58,431 nucleotides of DNA from Nephromyces sp. MM_2019 (taxonomy: Eukaryota > Apicomplexa > Aconoidasida > Nephromycida). Numbering within the stretch: the stretch's first letter is position 1; every line of letters begins with the position of its first letter. The notes under the pieces were generated by a model, which had not been told where the DNA came from, made no database searches, and worked only from the letters and a program-made list of their open reading frames with translations. This document shows, piece by piece, positions 26,176 to 37,896 of this stretch. The stretch spans positions 1 through 58,431 of the forward strand of contig JADHZB010001963.1 of assembly GCA_015657535.1 (NCBI GenBank), in the 5' to 3' direction. The translations under genes were made by a program, and so were the position numbers.

Positions 26176-27620
26176 TCTTTCACTTTGAGAAATGAACTAT
26201 TTGTCAATCCTCGATTCTAAACTAATTTTTGTTTAAAAAGATCCTAGATTAGGTGATATTCGGATAAAATTAAAAAAAGGAAAGCTAAAATTTATCCAAA
26301 AAAAGTTTCCAAATTGATTATTTAATTATACCTAAACTCAAACAATTAGATAAATTACAATTAAATTTTAAAATAAATCAATAATTTTTAGAGCTAATCA
26401 GGATAAAAATTTTTTGGATGTGATATGTATAACCAAAAATTTTTGTCTTGGTGAATCGAATGAGTTGAAAATTTTTGACTTAGGTTTTCAAATTTTTCAA
26501 TTTGAAATAAATTTTTTAAGTTTCCAAAGTTTTCAAATTATTGAGTGTATTAGTTTCATTCAGTTGCTAGAGTTGTTTTTCTTTGAATCAATAGAGGATT
26601 GTAATTAATTATTTTTTAATCATATGCTTACGTCCCTTTAATAGACTTTGTTGCGTTAAATTTTAACAAGATTTAATAGTGCTTAGAGTAATTTTAGTCA
26701 ATAGTTAAGCTTAGCATAACTCTCTGTCAAGGTACAAAAATTATTTCTAGTTGTATTATTTATAGATATAACATGTTTTTTAATTATGCCGTATTTTACA
26801 CATTTGATATGTGTCCCCTCAAGGTAAAATTAGGTACAATCTAAATGCCGACTTTAAAAGCCAGTTTATTTAAACTTTAAGTTTTCGCCCTATGTTTCAG
26901 TTATAAATTTTATACTATTCTTTAAATGAATTTAATTTAACTATAGTTATTGTTTTAATCTATATTCTATATTTGTTTACAGTCTAGTCTTTATTTTTCA
27001 CATTTTTGCTTTCAATTCGGTGCATCCCCCCTGAAATTTTGAAAAAAAAATTTAATTGTTGCTAATATTTGAGAAACAAATTTTTCACTTAGATTTTTTA
27101 TTAAAAACCCACATGTGCTACTAGGCAAAATTTTGTTTGAATGAAGCTTTTTTTTATTAGTTTTTTTAATAAAGATAAGTAAATATTTGTTATTTAGGGA
27201 TTTTATCCACCTAATCGTGATGAAAGTAATCGATTGTTAGTAGGTGAATTCTTTCACGACCAATAAATTTAATATTGCAAAAATGAGATAACCTTAAGTG
27301 TTGTATTAAATTGATATCTTCGAGTTATATAAATTGATAATCTCGTATATTTGGGCAGGTGTATAAAATGATTTTATCATCTAAGATCTTTTAATTGTAA
27401 AAACACTTTAGTTATCATATTATTCCAAATATACAATTTCAGTGAATCGGAATTAAGCCTTTTACTATTTTTAATCTCAAAGAACTTAATTTGAACTTTA
27501 GAAGATTTTGCGTGTTGTAATATTGTCTTGACCCTTTTAATGTAAAGTTTAATAATCAAGAGTTGAGTAAAGTGGAGTGTTAAGATGGTTTAAATTTTCT
27601 ATCATTATACTGAGAATTAT
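26176..27620. other. Intergenic, no gene seen
   Basis: AT-rich, Phe/Ile-biased chance frames only; no domain, repeat or RNA recognised. It should contain the promoter of the oocyst wall gene and the 3' region of the L27 gene. Confidence 0.6.
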
Positions 27621-27623
27621 TTT

Positions 27624-28328
27624 TCACGGATTATTAACATAGATTTTGCTTAAAAAGGGCAAATTGAAATCATGTACTTTTTCATCATCATAATCTACAT
27701 GTACTTTTCTTCCATTAAATTGCATAATTCCAGGCCTCGTTGCCATAAGTGTATCATCACGGCATCGCATAACACCTATAAAATAGATGAATTTGAACTA
27801 AAAATTTTCAATTTGATATACCTTAAGTTTACCTCTCCCAGGTTTAAATTTTGTTCCACGTTGTCGCACCAATATATTCCCTGTATAAATCCATTGTCCA
27901 CCGGATCTCTTGAGTCCTAATCTTTGAGAGCGGCTATCTCTCCCATTTTTAGTTGAGCCTGCTCCCTTTTTGGTAGCTGTAAGCTTAGTTCTTTCATTCT
28001 CCCCGGAGCTCTATTGAAAATTTATTTTTTACTAATTAATTCAAAACATTTGTTTATTTATAATGTTAAAAATACTTATATTTTGTTATGCTCTGTGAGG
28101 TAGGTGTATTACGGGACATACCAAGAGTAAACTTTGAATGAATATTTAACATTATATAATTAAACACACAAAAGTCACCTTAAAATCAGTCGTTAGGAAT
28201 GGCTTGTATGCAAAAGTGGAAAAATTCATGCTACATTGTGCGAATAGTTTAGATTTTGTATAACTTTGGAATAGTATTGTGAAAAGTAAAATATTTGATA
28301 CAAAATAGACATATTTGTACGGATTCAT
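27624..28328 (-). CDS. Bacterial-type ribosomal protein L27, probably apicoplast-targeted
   Basis: Four exons on the minus strand, start ATG 28328, stop 27626-27624. The L27 core is clear: [19 protein letters not shown], then [35 protein letters not shown]. The product joins the large subunit of a bacterial-type ribosome near the peptidyl-transferase centre. The leader begins [20 protein letters not shown], a hydrophobic signal-like segment, followed by a basic Ser/Phe/Lys stretch; together these fit a bipartite apicoplast signal. A mitochondrial L27 remains the alternative. Exon 1 is 28328-28179; the acceptor before NSGENERTK was chosen as atagag|ctcc because it keeps phase. Divergent from the helical-repeat gene, 445 bp between starts. 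Confidence 0.9.
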
Positions 28329-28773
28329 TGAGAAGAAACTCAAGTGAGAATGGAGTCATATAAAGCGATAAAGCCGAAAAAATTCTCTGATTTATATGAT
28401 ATTGTTTAAATCCATTTAATAGAATTAGTATTCAACAGGGTTTATCAACATTCATATGTTTGAAACAATTATTTTATTGGTAGTTCTCATACTCTTATTA
28501 TAAATACTGACTCTAAAATTAATTTAGATAGATAAATCCTTGAGGATGTTGAGAGATGATAAGTGAGAGGATGTATAAATTATTATAACAGCAATAATCC
28601 CAATAAGCATGAATAGCTGACTATTGTTGATTATATTATTTTGAAATTATAAACAATCTTGTTTCAACAAATAAGAAAATTTTCTTAATTAATTATAACA
28701 ATACTCTTATATACTAAGCCAATACTTTACCTTGTTTATGAATAACATGTGAGGTCCCTAAACCAAATCAAAC

Positions 28774-30877
28774 ATGTTGTTTCGATGTCAGCAGTTGTTA
28801 GTTTGGCATAGGCCAAAATTGATACATCCTTCTCATGCTTTAGTCAGTGATAATAGAAAGATGGACACGCCTGCTCTAATAAAATCACTTTACTCGATTC
28901 GACCTGGTATGATCAGCCCACAGAGGCTAGAGTCACTTACCTCAAGGTTTGGAGTTTTACTACCTGCTATGAGGTATGGGTGGTTTTGAAGTGTTGATAC
29001 ACATACCTATATTCATATAACACCTATTAAGAGCGTGTAACCCTTAATGATTATTTTTCAGTCCAATGGAAATAAATCAAGTTTTATATGGATTCCAAAG
29101 GATTGGCCACACAACAAACACTCGCATCTTGAATATGGTGAGCTCAAGCACCCATTTAACCAATATACCAACTATAAAACTAGAATTTCATAATAAGTTA
29201 GATGGTAGGGCACAAATAACTTAATTCATATCTCAAATCAGGTGGAAAATTACTTCATGTCTAAGAATGAGCCTCAACTTCTTAACATAAATACATTAGA
29301 TAAATTTAATGCTAACGATCTTGTACATCTGCATTACAACATTTCCCGGTATGCTAAGCAAGCAGTTAAAATTTAATAGGCTATAAATACAACTATATTT
29401 TAAATATTTTAATGTTGTATATATAAACAGAATTAAGCCAATTAGCTCTAAGATATACACAGAAATCAGAAATCAACTGAGCACTCAGGTATGTGACTTA
29501 GACTTATCCTTTTGTCAAGGATTTGACTCCTAAATTGAAATTCAATTATTTAATTACTGAAAATTTATACTCTTTATTTTCAATAATCCCGATCTAGGTT
29601 CCTAACTTAAGCGCTGCAGATATCTCATTATTACTGACACAAGAATGCTTTTTGATTAAGAATATCCCAGAACTGGTATTAATGCTTTCCAAGAACGATT
29701 TTACAGCTCTTATCCAGATGCTAATTGATGAATCATTATCAAAGGTGAGCGATTTAATAAAAAGAATTTTAGAATTGTATAGCAAATTGGCCCTTCAACT
29801 TCTTCTCACAGATTTCTGATTTCTCACCACTTGATCTTATGGCCTATCTTCAATCCGTTGGCGAATTATCAAGCTTTTTGGTATATATAATTCTTATTTA
29901 TTGATGTACATATAAGCTAAGCTCTTAGTCTGAATAGCATAGCGCTTATTATTTTACATATGCTTATTCTCTCAGAGCATTACTTTACCTACAAATTCTA
30001 TTACAATCTACCTTCAATCGCTAAGACACAATATTTTTGCATTTAGAGGCCGATCCCTTCTAAGGTTAATCAGCTCGTATCTTATAATAAATTGATTATT
30101 TACTCACCTATAATCTCCTATATATTTATACTAAATATATCAATCATTAAGTAAATATTAATAATTAAATTATCACAGATGCTCACAAGCAATACTAAAG
30201 CTATCAGGATCACTTCAGGAAGTAGGAAATGCTAACGATTATACTGAAAACAAAGTTACAATTCTAACATATATATTTTTAAAGCCTATAGAAACAAGAG
30301 TTTCCGAAAATCATAAAGAAATTATGGATCAATTAATATCAAAACTGTCCAGGTTTCTAATAAATCTAGATACAATTAGTGATATATAAAAAGCTAGCTT
30401 AAGCTTCAAAATTTTCATAATATAAAACACATTTTAGGACTAGTTACCTAATAACAGCTGAAGAATGCCTCTACTTGTGGAATGATTTAGACAAGTTTGC
30501 CTTTTTTAACTCAGAAGCCTTTGAAGGTAAATGTTTCATAATGGAAAAACTCTTTAATCAGTGAGCAACAGAGTACAATTATATATGAGCTTTTTAAACA
30601 AAATCTGTACACACTAGTTATTCCAGATTTTATTTCTAGAGCACTTGAAATACTTTACTTCAGCTATAATCAATCTCATCCTAAAATATATATATATACG
30701 ATTTCTCATCGCATATCATATATTGATTCAGGTTTATTTTTCCAAATCATAAATCATTCAAAATCTTTGGGCCATGATAATTCACTCCTCTTAGCAAAAC
30801 TTATTAATAAAAATCACAAGTCTCTTACCTATTATAACTTCAACAATTTAATATCTAACCAAACTCTATCAATCTAA
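28774..30877 (+). CDS. Unknown helical-repeat protein, possibly mitochondrial
   Basis: About eleven exons join in phase from ATG 28774 to TAA 30875-30877 with introns of about 50-150 bp. The N-terminus (MLFRCQQLLVWHRPK) is basic and lacks acidic residues, as in mitochondrial presequences. The body is a series of short Leu-rich amphipathic helices, such as MSPMEINQVLYGFQRIG, LSAADISLLLTQECFL and SPLDLMAYLQSVGEL. This texture resembles the heptatricopeptide/FAST-like organellar RNA-binding proteins common in apicomplexans. I see no RAP domain at the C-terminus. Function assignment is inference from repeat texture only. Confidence 0.75.
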
Positions 30878-31866
30878 GAACATTATAAAACACTTAAATT
30901 CACAAGATTTCAAAAAAATTTTTGTTTAAATGAAACAATTTTAGCTGTAACAAGCACAACACTAAATTTTTATCATTATGGCTAATATGTAAAAATTGTA
31001 CTTAAATTTAAACTAAGAAATAATATAATATGCTATGATATACTTAAGCTTAGAGATTTAAAATTACTATCACTTATGTTAAAATAATAATTCTTCATTA
31101 TACAAAACATAGATAAAATAAATTAAAGATTGCTTATTAAACTAGTAGTTTTTTGCTACTTCAAAGTTTACTTTTTGGTGTGCTTAATAATTATTACCTG
31201 TTTAATATGGATACTGAAGTATAAACTAACAAAGCTCAAAATCCAGAATTTTATTTAGACAGTTGGGTTAGTTTTAGATTTTTTGTTTAATTATCATAGT
31301 ATGTTCATAAATATATTACTATTACAGCCAATTCACATAAAGTCCTATAAGTTAGAGGTTTTCGAATCTTTGTGTAATTAAGATGGAGATAACGTAAAGC
31401 ATGTATTTAGAAAATTTAAATTCTTGTCCAATATCAAACGATGTAAAGATCTTTATAAAATTTCAAAAAATTATTTTCTTTAAATCTATTTGAAACAGAT
31501 TATTAGCGATAAATATTTATCTGTAGCAAATTGTTTATGTATAAAGTTTTTGAAATAATGTTTTAGCTTCTCAAGCAAAAGATATTTAAGCTAATTCAAA
31601 ATAAATAACATCTTTGAAAATATCTTAGCCTTATGGTTTTGAGCAACTAATAAAATTATCTTAAAGCAATTAATTCGAGCGAGTCGTCATTTCGTCTTCT
31701 TTATAATGATTAATATAAACAAATGAGAAAGTTCGTAAAATGTAGGTAAGTTTAAAATTTGATACAGTCATTAACGCCTTAGTAAAGAGACTATAAGTAT
31801 ATAAAAATTTGACTCATGTATGTAAACTTTAAAGTTGGGAAAGATAGATATCAGTACTTGTGTATT
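30878..31866. other. Convergent 3' intergenic region, nothing recognised
   Basis: AT-rich DNA between two gene ends, without open frames of note, repeats or RNA motifs. Confidence 0.6.
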
Positions 31867-34800
31867 CTAGGTAAAATAACCAAATAGTCTCTTAAATAGG
31901 TTATAAATCATCTGCCATAAGTTAAGGCGTGTCTTAAACATACTATTATAATAAGTTGGCGCTAAGTCTGTGTTAGGGCCAAAAACGTGAACATCATTTG
32001 TGAATTCCTGGCTCTTCTTCACAAGCTTTCCATTTGAGTGGAGCCAAAGAAGGATACCATCTGTATTTGTTACATGATCAAATCCAGACTGTTTTAACTT
32101 TGTGCTGAATTTTCCAGATCGGAAACCAACCGTACAGTAGGGTGCAATGAGAGTTGAATTCACATCAGTTTTGTCGGCACCATCAATCATGTATTTGTTT
32201 TCAAATTCAGCAGATGTAATAGCATTATATATCATCGATACACTTTGTTCTTCTTCTGTTCGGCAGTCCACTAGCATGACTGTTTCGGGAATACCTTTTT
32301 CACTGGTAGGCTTGCGTTTAAGTGTTTCCATGTTATAGATATCCATGAGTTTTTCGAATGGAGTGTGGTCAATATCAGGAAATTTTTTGGTGTGTCCCAA
32401 AAATATTTCAGTGGCTTTGGTTTTTCTTCTCTCATCTTCTGATATCATTTCTGTTTCGGCTTTTGTATCTTCATTCTCATTTTTATTGAAAGTAGAGTTT
32501 GAGTTAGTTGGTGGTTCATTAGGTTCACTAGTGTTAGTGTCAGGTTCCGGATTGTTGTTAGAAATTGAGGCTTGAATTCCAGTATCATATGTATACTTAT
32601 CTTTTTGATCATTGCTAATGGATGATTTTTCATTTTCGAATTGATCTGATGAATTCATCATTCTTGAATCCTTGTCAGAATTATTTGCTAATTCAGCACC
32701 AAATTTCACAGCTTCTGTAAACTGTATTTTAGAAGTATCAGTTTCTTTTGTTTCAAAAAATGTATCACTCGCTGAGAATGAGCTAACTTGACTGGGAGAA
32801 TTTTGATGGCCAGCAGTCATTGAATCAAAATTAGAATATGTTTCCAAATTTAGATTCGATTGATTGGTTAGGGGTACAGTGTCTGGATGAGAATTTTGAT
32901 TGTTCGTCTCTCCCTGTATATCGTTACATTCATCACCTTGAAAGATGGAGTCATAAAAAAGTCCAATTTAAAAATTAAATTGAGATATAGGTTATCTTAC
33001 ATAGCTAAAGAATTGTGCAAAATGTAAGTTTATAAAATAGATTCTGAGGAAATCTAAAGTCATTCAAGCTATTTTATAAAAATGATTTAATAAGATTTTA
33101 AATTATATATATTCTTAAGTCTTTTTTAGTTTGTAGAATTACACATAATTCACCTGAAGATTCGTGTAGGTTAGTGTTATCAAAGTCAAAATTATAAGAT
33201 TGACCTTCATGGTTTTTATATTCAGATTGCGTGTTATTTGTGGTTTCAAAGCCAAAGCTAGCTGTCTCGACTTCAGTTTTAGTAATAGTTTCAGAATTTT
33301 CTTCAGGTGCTGTAGTATTTGTAAATTCAGGGTATTCGTTGTTAGGGTGTATAGCAGTGGCATTTTCAAGGGATTCATTAGTTTCAGTGGAAGGGTTTGT
33401 GTCTTTAGCAGTGGAGGTTTTGGAATTTTCAGTGGTAGTATTAGTGTCATTGTTAAAATCTTCAGTTGTATTAGTGACGGGAGCCTCAGTAAAGTTAGTG
33501 TTAGTATTTTCAGAAGAGTTAGCACCTGGTGTTGCATATTCAATTGTTGCAGCATTGTTCATTTCATAGCTATTATCCTTCGTATCATTGCCGCTATTCT
33601 TTGTGGCACAATCTGTTTCTTGGTTAAACTCATATTGAGCATCTGCGGGTTCATCAGCAAATTGGTGGTTAGATGAAACCCCAAAGAGGGAGTTGTTATT
33701 TGCACTTGCATCAGCATTTTCATCAGTACTAGTTTTGGCATCCATATTTGCATCAATAGGAGTAGCAGTGTCATTAGGCTCATTACACATTTCAGATGTT
33801 GTATTTTCACAAAATTCATCAGAATCACCCTTATTGTTTTCAATTGAAGAGGAATTGTTCATGTCATTGCTACTTTCATTAATGTCATTATTGTTGTCAT
33901 TGGAGGCATCTTTATTACCTTGCTCAAGACTTTCATCAGCCTGAGCAGCAGTTAATGATCCCATTTGGGTGGTATCAACAGATTCATCTTTGTTCACCTC
34001 GTTAGGTGGGCAGTTGTTGCTAGTATCAGCATTTTCATCAGTATCCATGTTGGCATCAACAGAAGCATAAGAGTTAACCTTAGTATTTTCAGATGGAGAG
34101 GAATTTTTTACATCAACGTTATTTTCATTCATGTCATTATTGTTCTCATTAAAGGCATCGTTATTGTCTTGCTCAAAACCTTCATCAGCGGGAGTAGTGG
34201 TGAATGTTTCCATATGGGTGGAATCAACAGCTTCATCGTTGTTCGAATCGTTAGGTGGAGAAATGTTATTTGCACTAGCATCAGCATATGTATTTTTATC
34301 AGTAACAGTAACAGCATCAGCATCAGTACCAGCAACAGCATCAGTACCAGCATCAGCTTCAGCATTTTCATGAGTAACAGAATTTTCATCAGTGGGACTA
34401 GCAGTGTTATTAGATTCATCACACATTTCAGATGTTGCGTTGCCACAAAATTCATCAGAATCACCCTTATTGTTTTCAATTGAAGAGGAATTGTTCATGT
34501 CNNNNNNNNNNNNNNNNNNNNNNNNNNNNNNNNNNNNNNNNNNNNNNNNNNATCAGCAAAATCGTTGTTGTTCGGATCGTTATATGGAGAATTGTTATTG
34601 TTATTTGCACTAGCGTTAGCATCAGCTTCTGCATCAGCATCGGTAGTCACAATTGCATCAGCTTCTGCAGGGAGACTAGTATTATTAGATTCATCACACA
34701 TTTCAGATGTTGCGTTGCCACAAAATTCATCAGAATCACCCTTATTGTTTTCAATTGAAGAGGAATTGTTCATGTCATTGCTACTTTCATTAATGTCATT

Positions 34801-37800
34801 GTTGTTGTCATTGGAGGCATCGTTATTGTCTTGCTCAAAACCTTCATCAGCGGTAGCAGCAGTGGGTGATTCCATTTGGGTAGTATCAGCAAAATCGTTG
34901 TTGTTCGGATCGTTATATGGAGAATTGTTATTGTTATTTGCACTAGCGTTAGCATCAGCTTCTGCATCAGCATCGGTAGCCACAATTGCATCAGCTTCTG
35001 CAGGGAGACTAGTATTATTAGATTCATCACACATTTCAGATGTTGCGTTGCCACAAAATTCATTAGAATCACCCATATTGTTTTCAATTGAAGAGGAATT
35101 GTTCATGTCAGTGCTAAACTCATTAATGTCATTATTGTCATTGGAGGCATCGTTATTATCTTGCTCAAAACTTTCATCAGCGGTAGCAGCAGTGGGTGAT
35201 TCCATTTGGGTGGTATCAGCAGATTCATCATAATTGTTCGAATCGTTAGACGGGGAGTTGTTATTTTCACTAGCACCAGCGTTCGCATTGGTTACAGTAT
35301 TTTCATCAGTAGGACTACCAGTGTTATTAGATTCATTATGCATATCAGATATTGCGTTGCCACAAAATTCATTAGAATCACCCTTATTAAATTCAGTTGA
35401 AGAAGAATTGTACACATCAATGTTGTTTTCATTAATATCATTATTGTTTTCATTAGAAGAATTGTTATTGTCTTGCTCCATAGTGTCACTAATAGTGGCT
35501 GCAGTGAATGAATTCGTTTGGATGGTGTCAGTAGAATCATTGTTGTTCGAGTAGTTAGACTGGAAATTGTTATTTGCACTTGCATCAGCATTTTCATCAG
35601 CAACAGCATCAGCAGGAGTAGCAGAGTCATTAGGCTCATTACATATTTCAGATGTTGCGTTGCCACAAAATTCATCAGAATCACACTTATTGTTTTCAGT
35701 TGAAGAGGAATTGTTTATATCATGGCTGATTTCATTAATGTCATTGTTGTTGTCATTGGAGGCATCATTATTATTTTGCTCAAAACATTCATCAGCGGGA
35801 GCAGCAGTGGGTGATTCCATTTGGTTAGTATCAGAAGATTCATCATAGTTGTTAGTATCGTTAGATGGGGAATTGTTATTGTTATTTGCACTAACATCAG
35901 CATTAGCATTAGCATCAGAATCAGCATCGGCATCAGCATTTTCATCAGTAGCAGTATTATTAGGTTCATCGCACAATTCAGATGTTGCGTTGCCACGAAA
36001 TTCATCAGAATATTCAGTTGAAGAGGAATTGTTCATGTCATTGCTACTTTTGTTAATATCATTATTGTTGTCATTAGAAGCATCGTTATTATCTTGCTCA
36101 AAACCTTCATCAGCGTGAGCAGTAGTGGATGATCCCATTTGGGTGGTGTCGGCGGATTCAACATGGTTGTTCGAATTGTTAGATGGGGAATTGTTGTTTG
36201 CACGAGAGTTAGCATCAGTTTCATCATTAGCATCAGTTTTAGCATTAGTATCAGTTTCAGCATTAGCATCAGTTTCAGCAGTAGCATCAGTTTCATCATT
36301 AGCATCAGTTTTAGCATTAGTATCAGTTTCAGTATTAGCATCAGTAACAGCAGTAGCATCAGCTTCAGCATTTTCATCAGTAACAGCATCAGCAAGAGTA
36401 ACAGATTCATTAGATTCATTACACATTTCAGATGTTGCGTTGCCACAAAATTCATCAGAATCACCGTTATAGTTTTCAGAAGAAGAGGAATTATTCATAT
36501 CATGGCTGATTTCATTAATGTCATTATTGTTGTCATTAGAGGCATCGTTATTGTCTTGCTCAAAACCTTCATCAGCGGGAGCAGCAGTGGGTGATTCCAT
36601 TTGATTAGCATCAGAAGGTTCATCATAGCTGTTCGAATTGTTAGACGGGGAATTGTTATTTGCACTAGCAGCAGTATTAGCATTAGCATTTTCATCAGTA
36701 GGAGTAGCAGTGTTATTAGATTTATCACGCATTTCAGAAGTTGCATTGCCACAAAATTCATCAGAATCACCCTTATTGTTTTCAGTTGAAGAGGAATTGT
36801 TCATGTCATTGCTGCTTTCATTGTCATTATTGTTGTCATTGGAGGCATCGTTATTATCTTGCTCAAAACCTTCATCAGCGTGAACAGCAGTGGACGATTC
36901 CATTTGGGTGGTATCAGCGGATTCATCATACCAGTTCGAATCGTTATATGGGGAATTGTCATTTGTACTAGTATAAGCAATATCATTAGCATTTTCATCA
37001 GCAGGTGTAGTAAAGTCATTAGATTCATCACGCATTTCAGGTGTTACATTACCACAAAATTCATCAGATTCACCCTTGTTGTTTTCAGTTGAATAGGAAT
37101 TGTTAAGGTCATTGTTATTATTATCTTTCCCGGCTTCAGCATTATCTTGAGTAAATTCATAATGATCATTGGATAGTTTTGTAGTACTTTCATTGGTCAA
37201 TGTTTCAGTTGGGTCATAGTTTTCGTTGTTCCAATTCTCTGAATTATCAAAATGGGCATTAACTTCTTCTTGATCGCGTTTATCATCACCATCCTCGTAT
37301 TCTTCACTATTAGTTTTAAATTTATATTCAGCATTATTATACTTTGAATATTCATTATAAGTGCCTAATCTTTGTGTGTTGAACTCTGGATTTGCTGATT
37401 CTGTTTATTAAAGAATTATAATTTTGAGTTATAGGGAACATAAATGAAATGGCGCGAGCATGGACTAGATTATTCTATAGTTAGTGTTGATTATCAAATA
37501 TTCATTTCATAATTGAATCTTTTAGACAGTAAATGTATGTATATTATTCAAGATAACTCAAGAAGATAGCTTGAAAAATGTGGTGCAATTCAAATAGCTC
37601 ATAATCCAAGAATTCGGAATATTAGTTTATTTACCATTATGGTATGAAGATGGCTCATAGTTTTTGGGTTGGGTGTTCTCATGGTCAGATTTTGAGCCAA
37701 ATTCTTTGGCATCTATGTTTTCATGTTCCCACAAAAGGAAAAGTGTTTATGAAAATTAGCACAGGGTTATTTGATGTGTAATAAAGTGTTTTATGAATAA

Positions 37801-37896
37801 TATTAAGTTTAAATTTCAGGATTAAAATATGTATTAAAATATACCTGATGACTTTGAGTATGGTGAAATGCCACTCACTACCCTATCGGTATCCAT
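31867..37896 (-). CDS. Giant Asn/Asp/Ser-rich tandem-repeat protein with C-terminal rhodanese domain
   Basis: Exons 37896-37845, 37712-37635, 37400-33154 (containing the N gap) and 32936-31867. All three introns are phase 1 and the joined codons (GAT, GAA, GGT) keep one frame. The large exon holds at least ten units of roughly 100-111 residues built on MNNSSSxENNKGDSDEFCGN, ATSEMCDESNN, an Ala-Asp-Glu-Thr spacer and FEQDNNDASNDNNND; each unit has a C-x7-C pair. The last exon, after a Ser/Asn linker, is a rhodanese fold: VMLVDCRTEEEQSVSMIYNA, APYCTVGFRSGKFSTKLKQS with the catalytic-loop Cys and Arg, GILLWLHSNGKL and a VHVFGP tail. No signal peptide is visible. Rhodanese domains carry sulfane sulfur or act as phosphatase relatives; the actual role here is unknown. 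Confidence 0.85.
34502..34551. other. Assembly gap of 50 N
   Basis: Exactly 50 Ns interrupt the tandem-repeat exon at a point where the two flanking repeat units are nearly identical. The placeholder length puts the two sides in different frames (offset 2), so the true gap length must differ. Confidence 0.95.

Noticed and set aside
33200..36971. Plus-strand and alternate minus frames across the repeat gene
   Set aside because: Shadows of the Asn/Asp repeat; Ser/Val/Ile-rich or Leu/Met/Thr-rich compositions are forced by the codons of the true frame.
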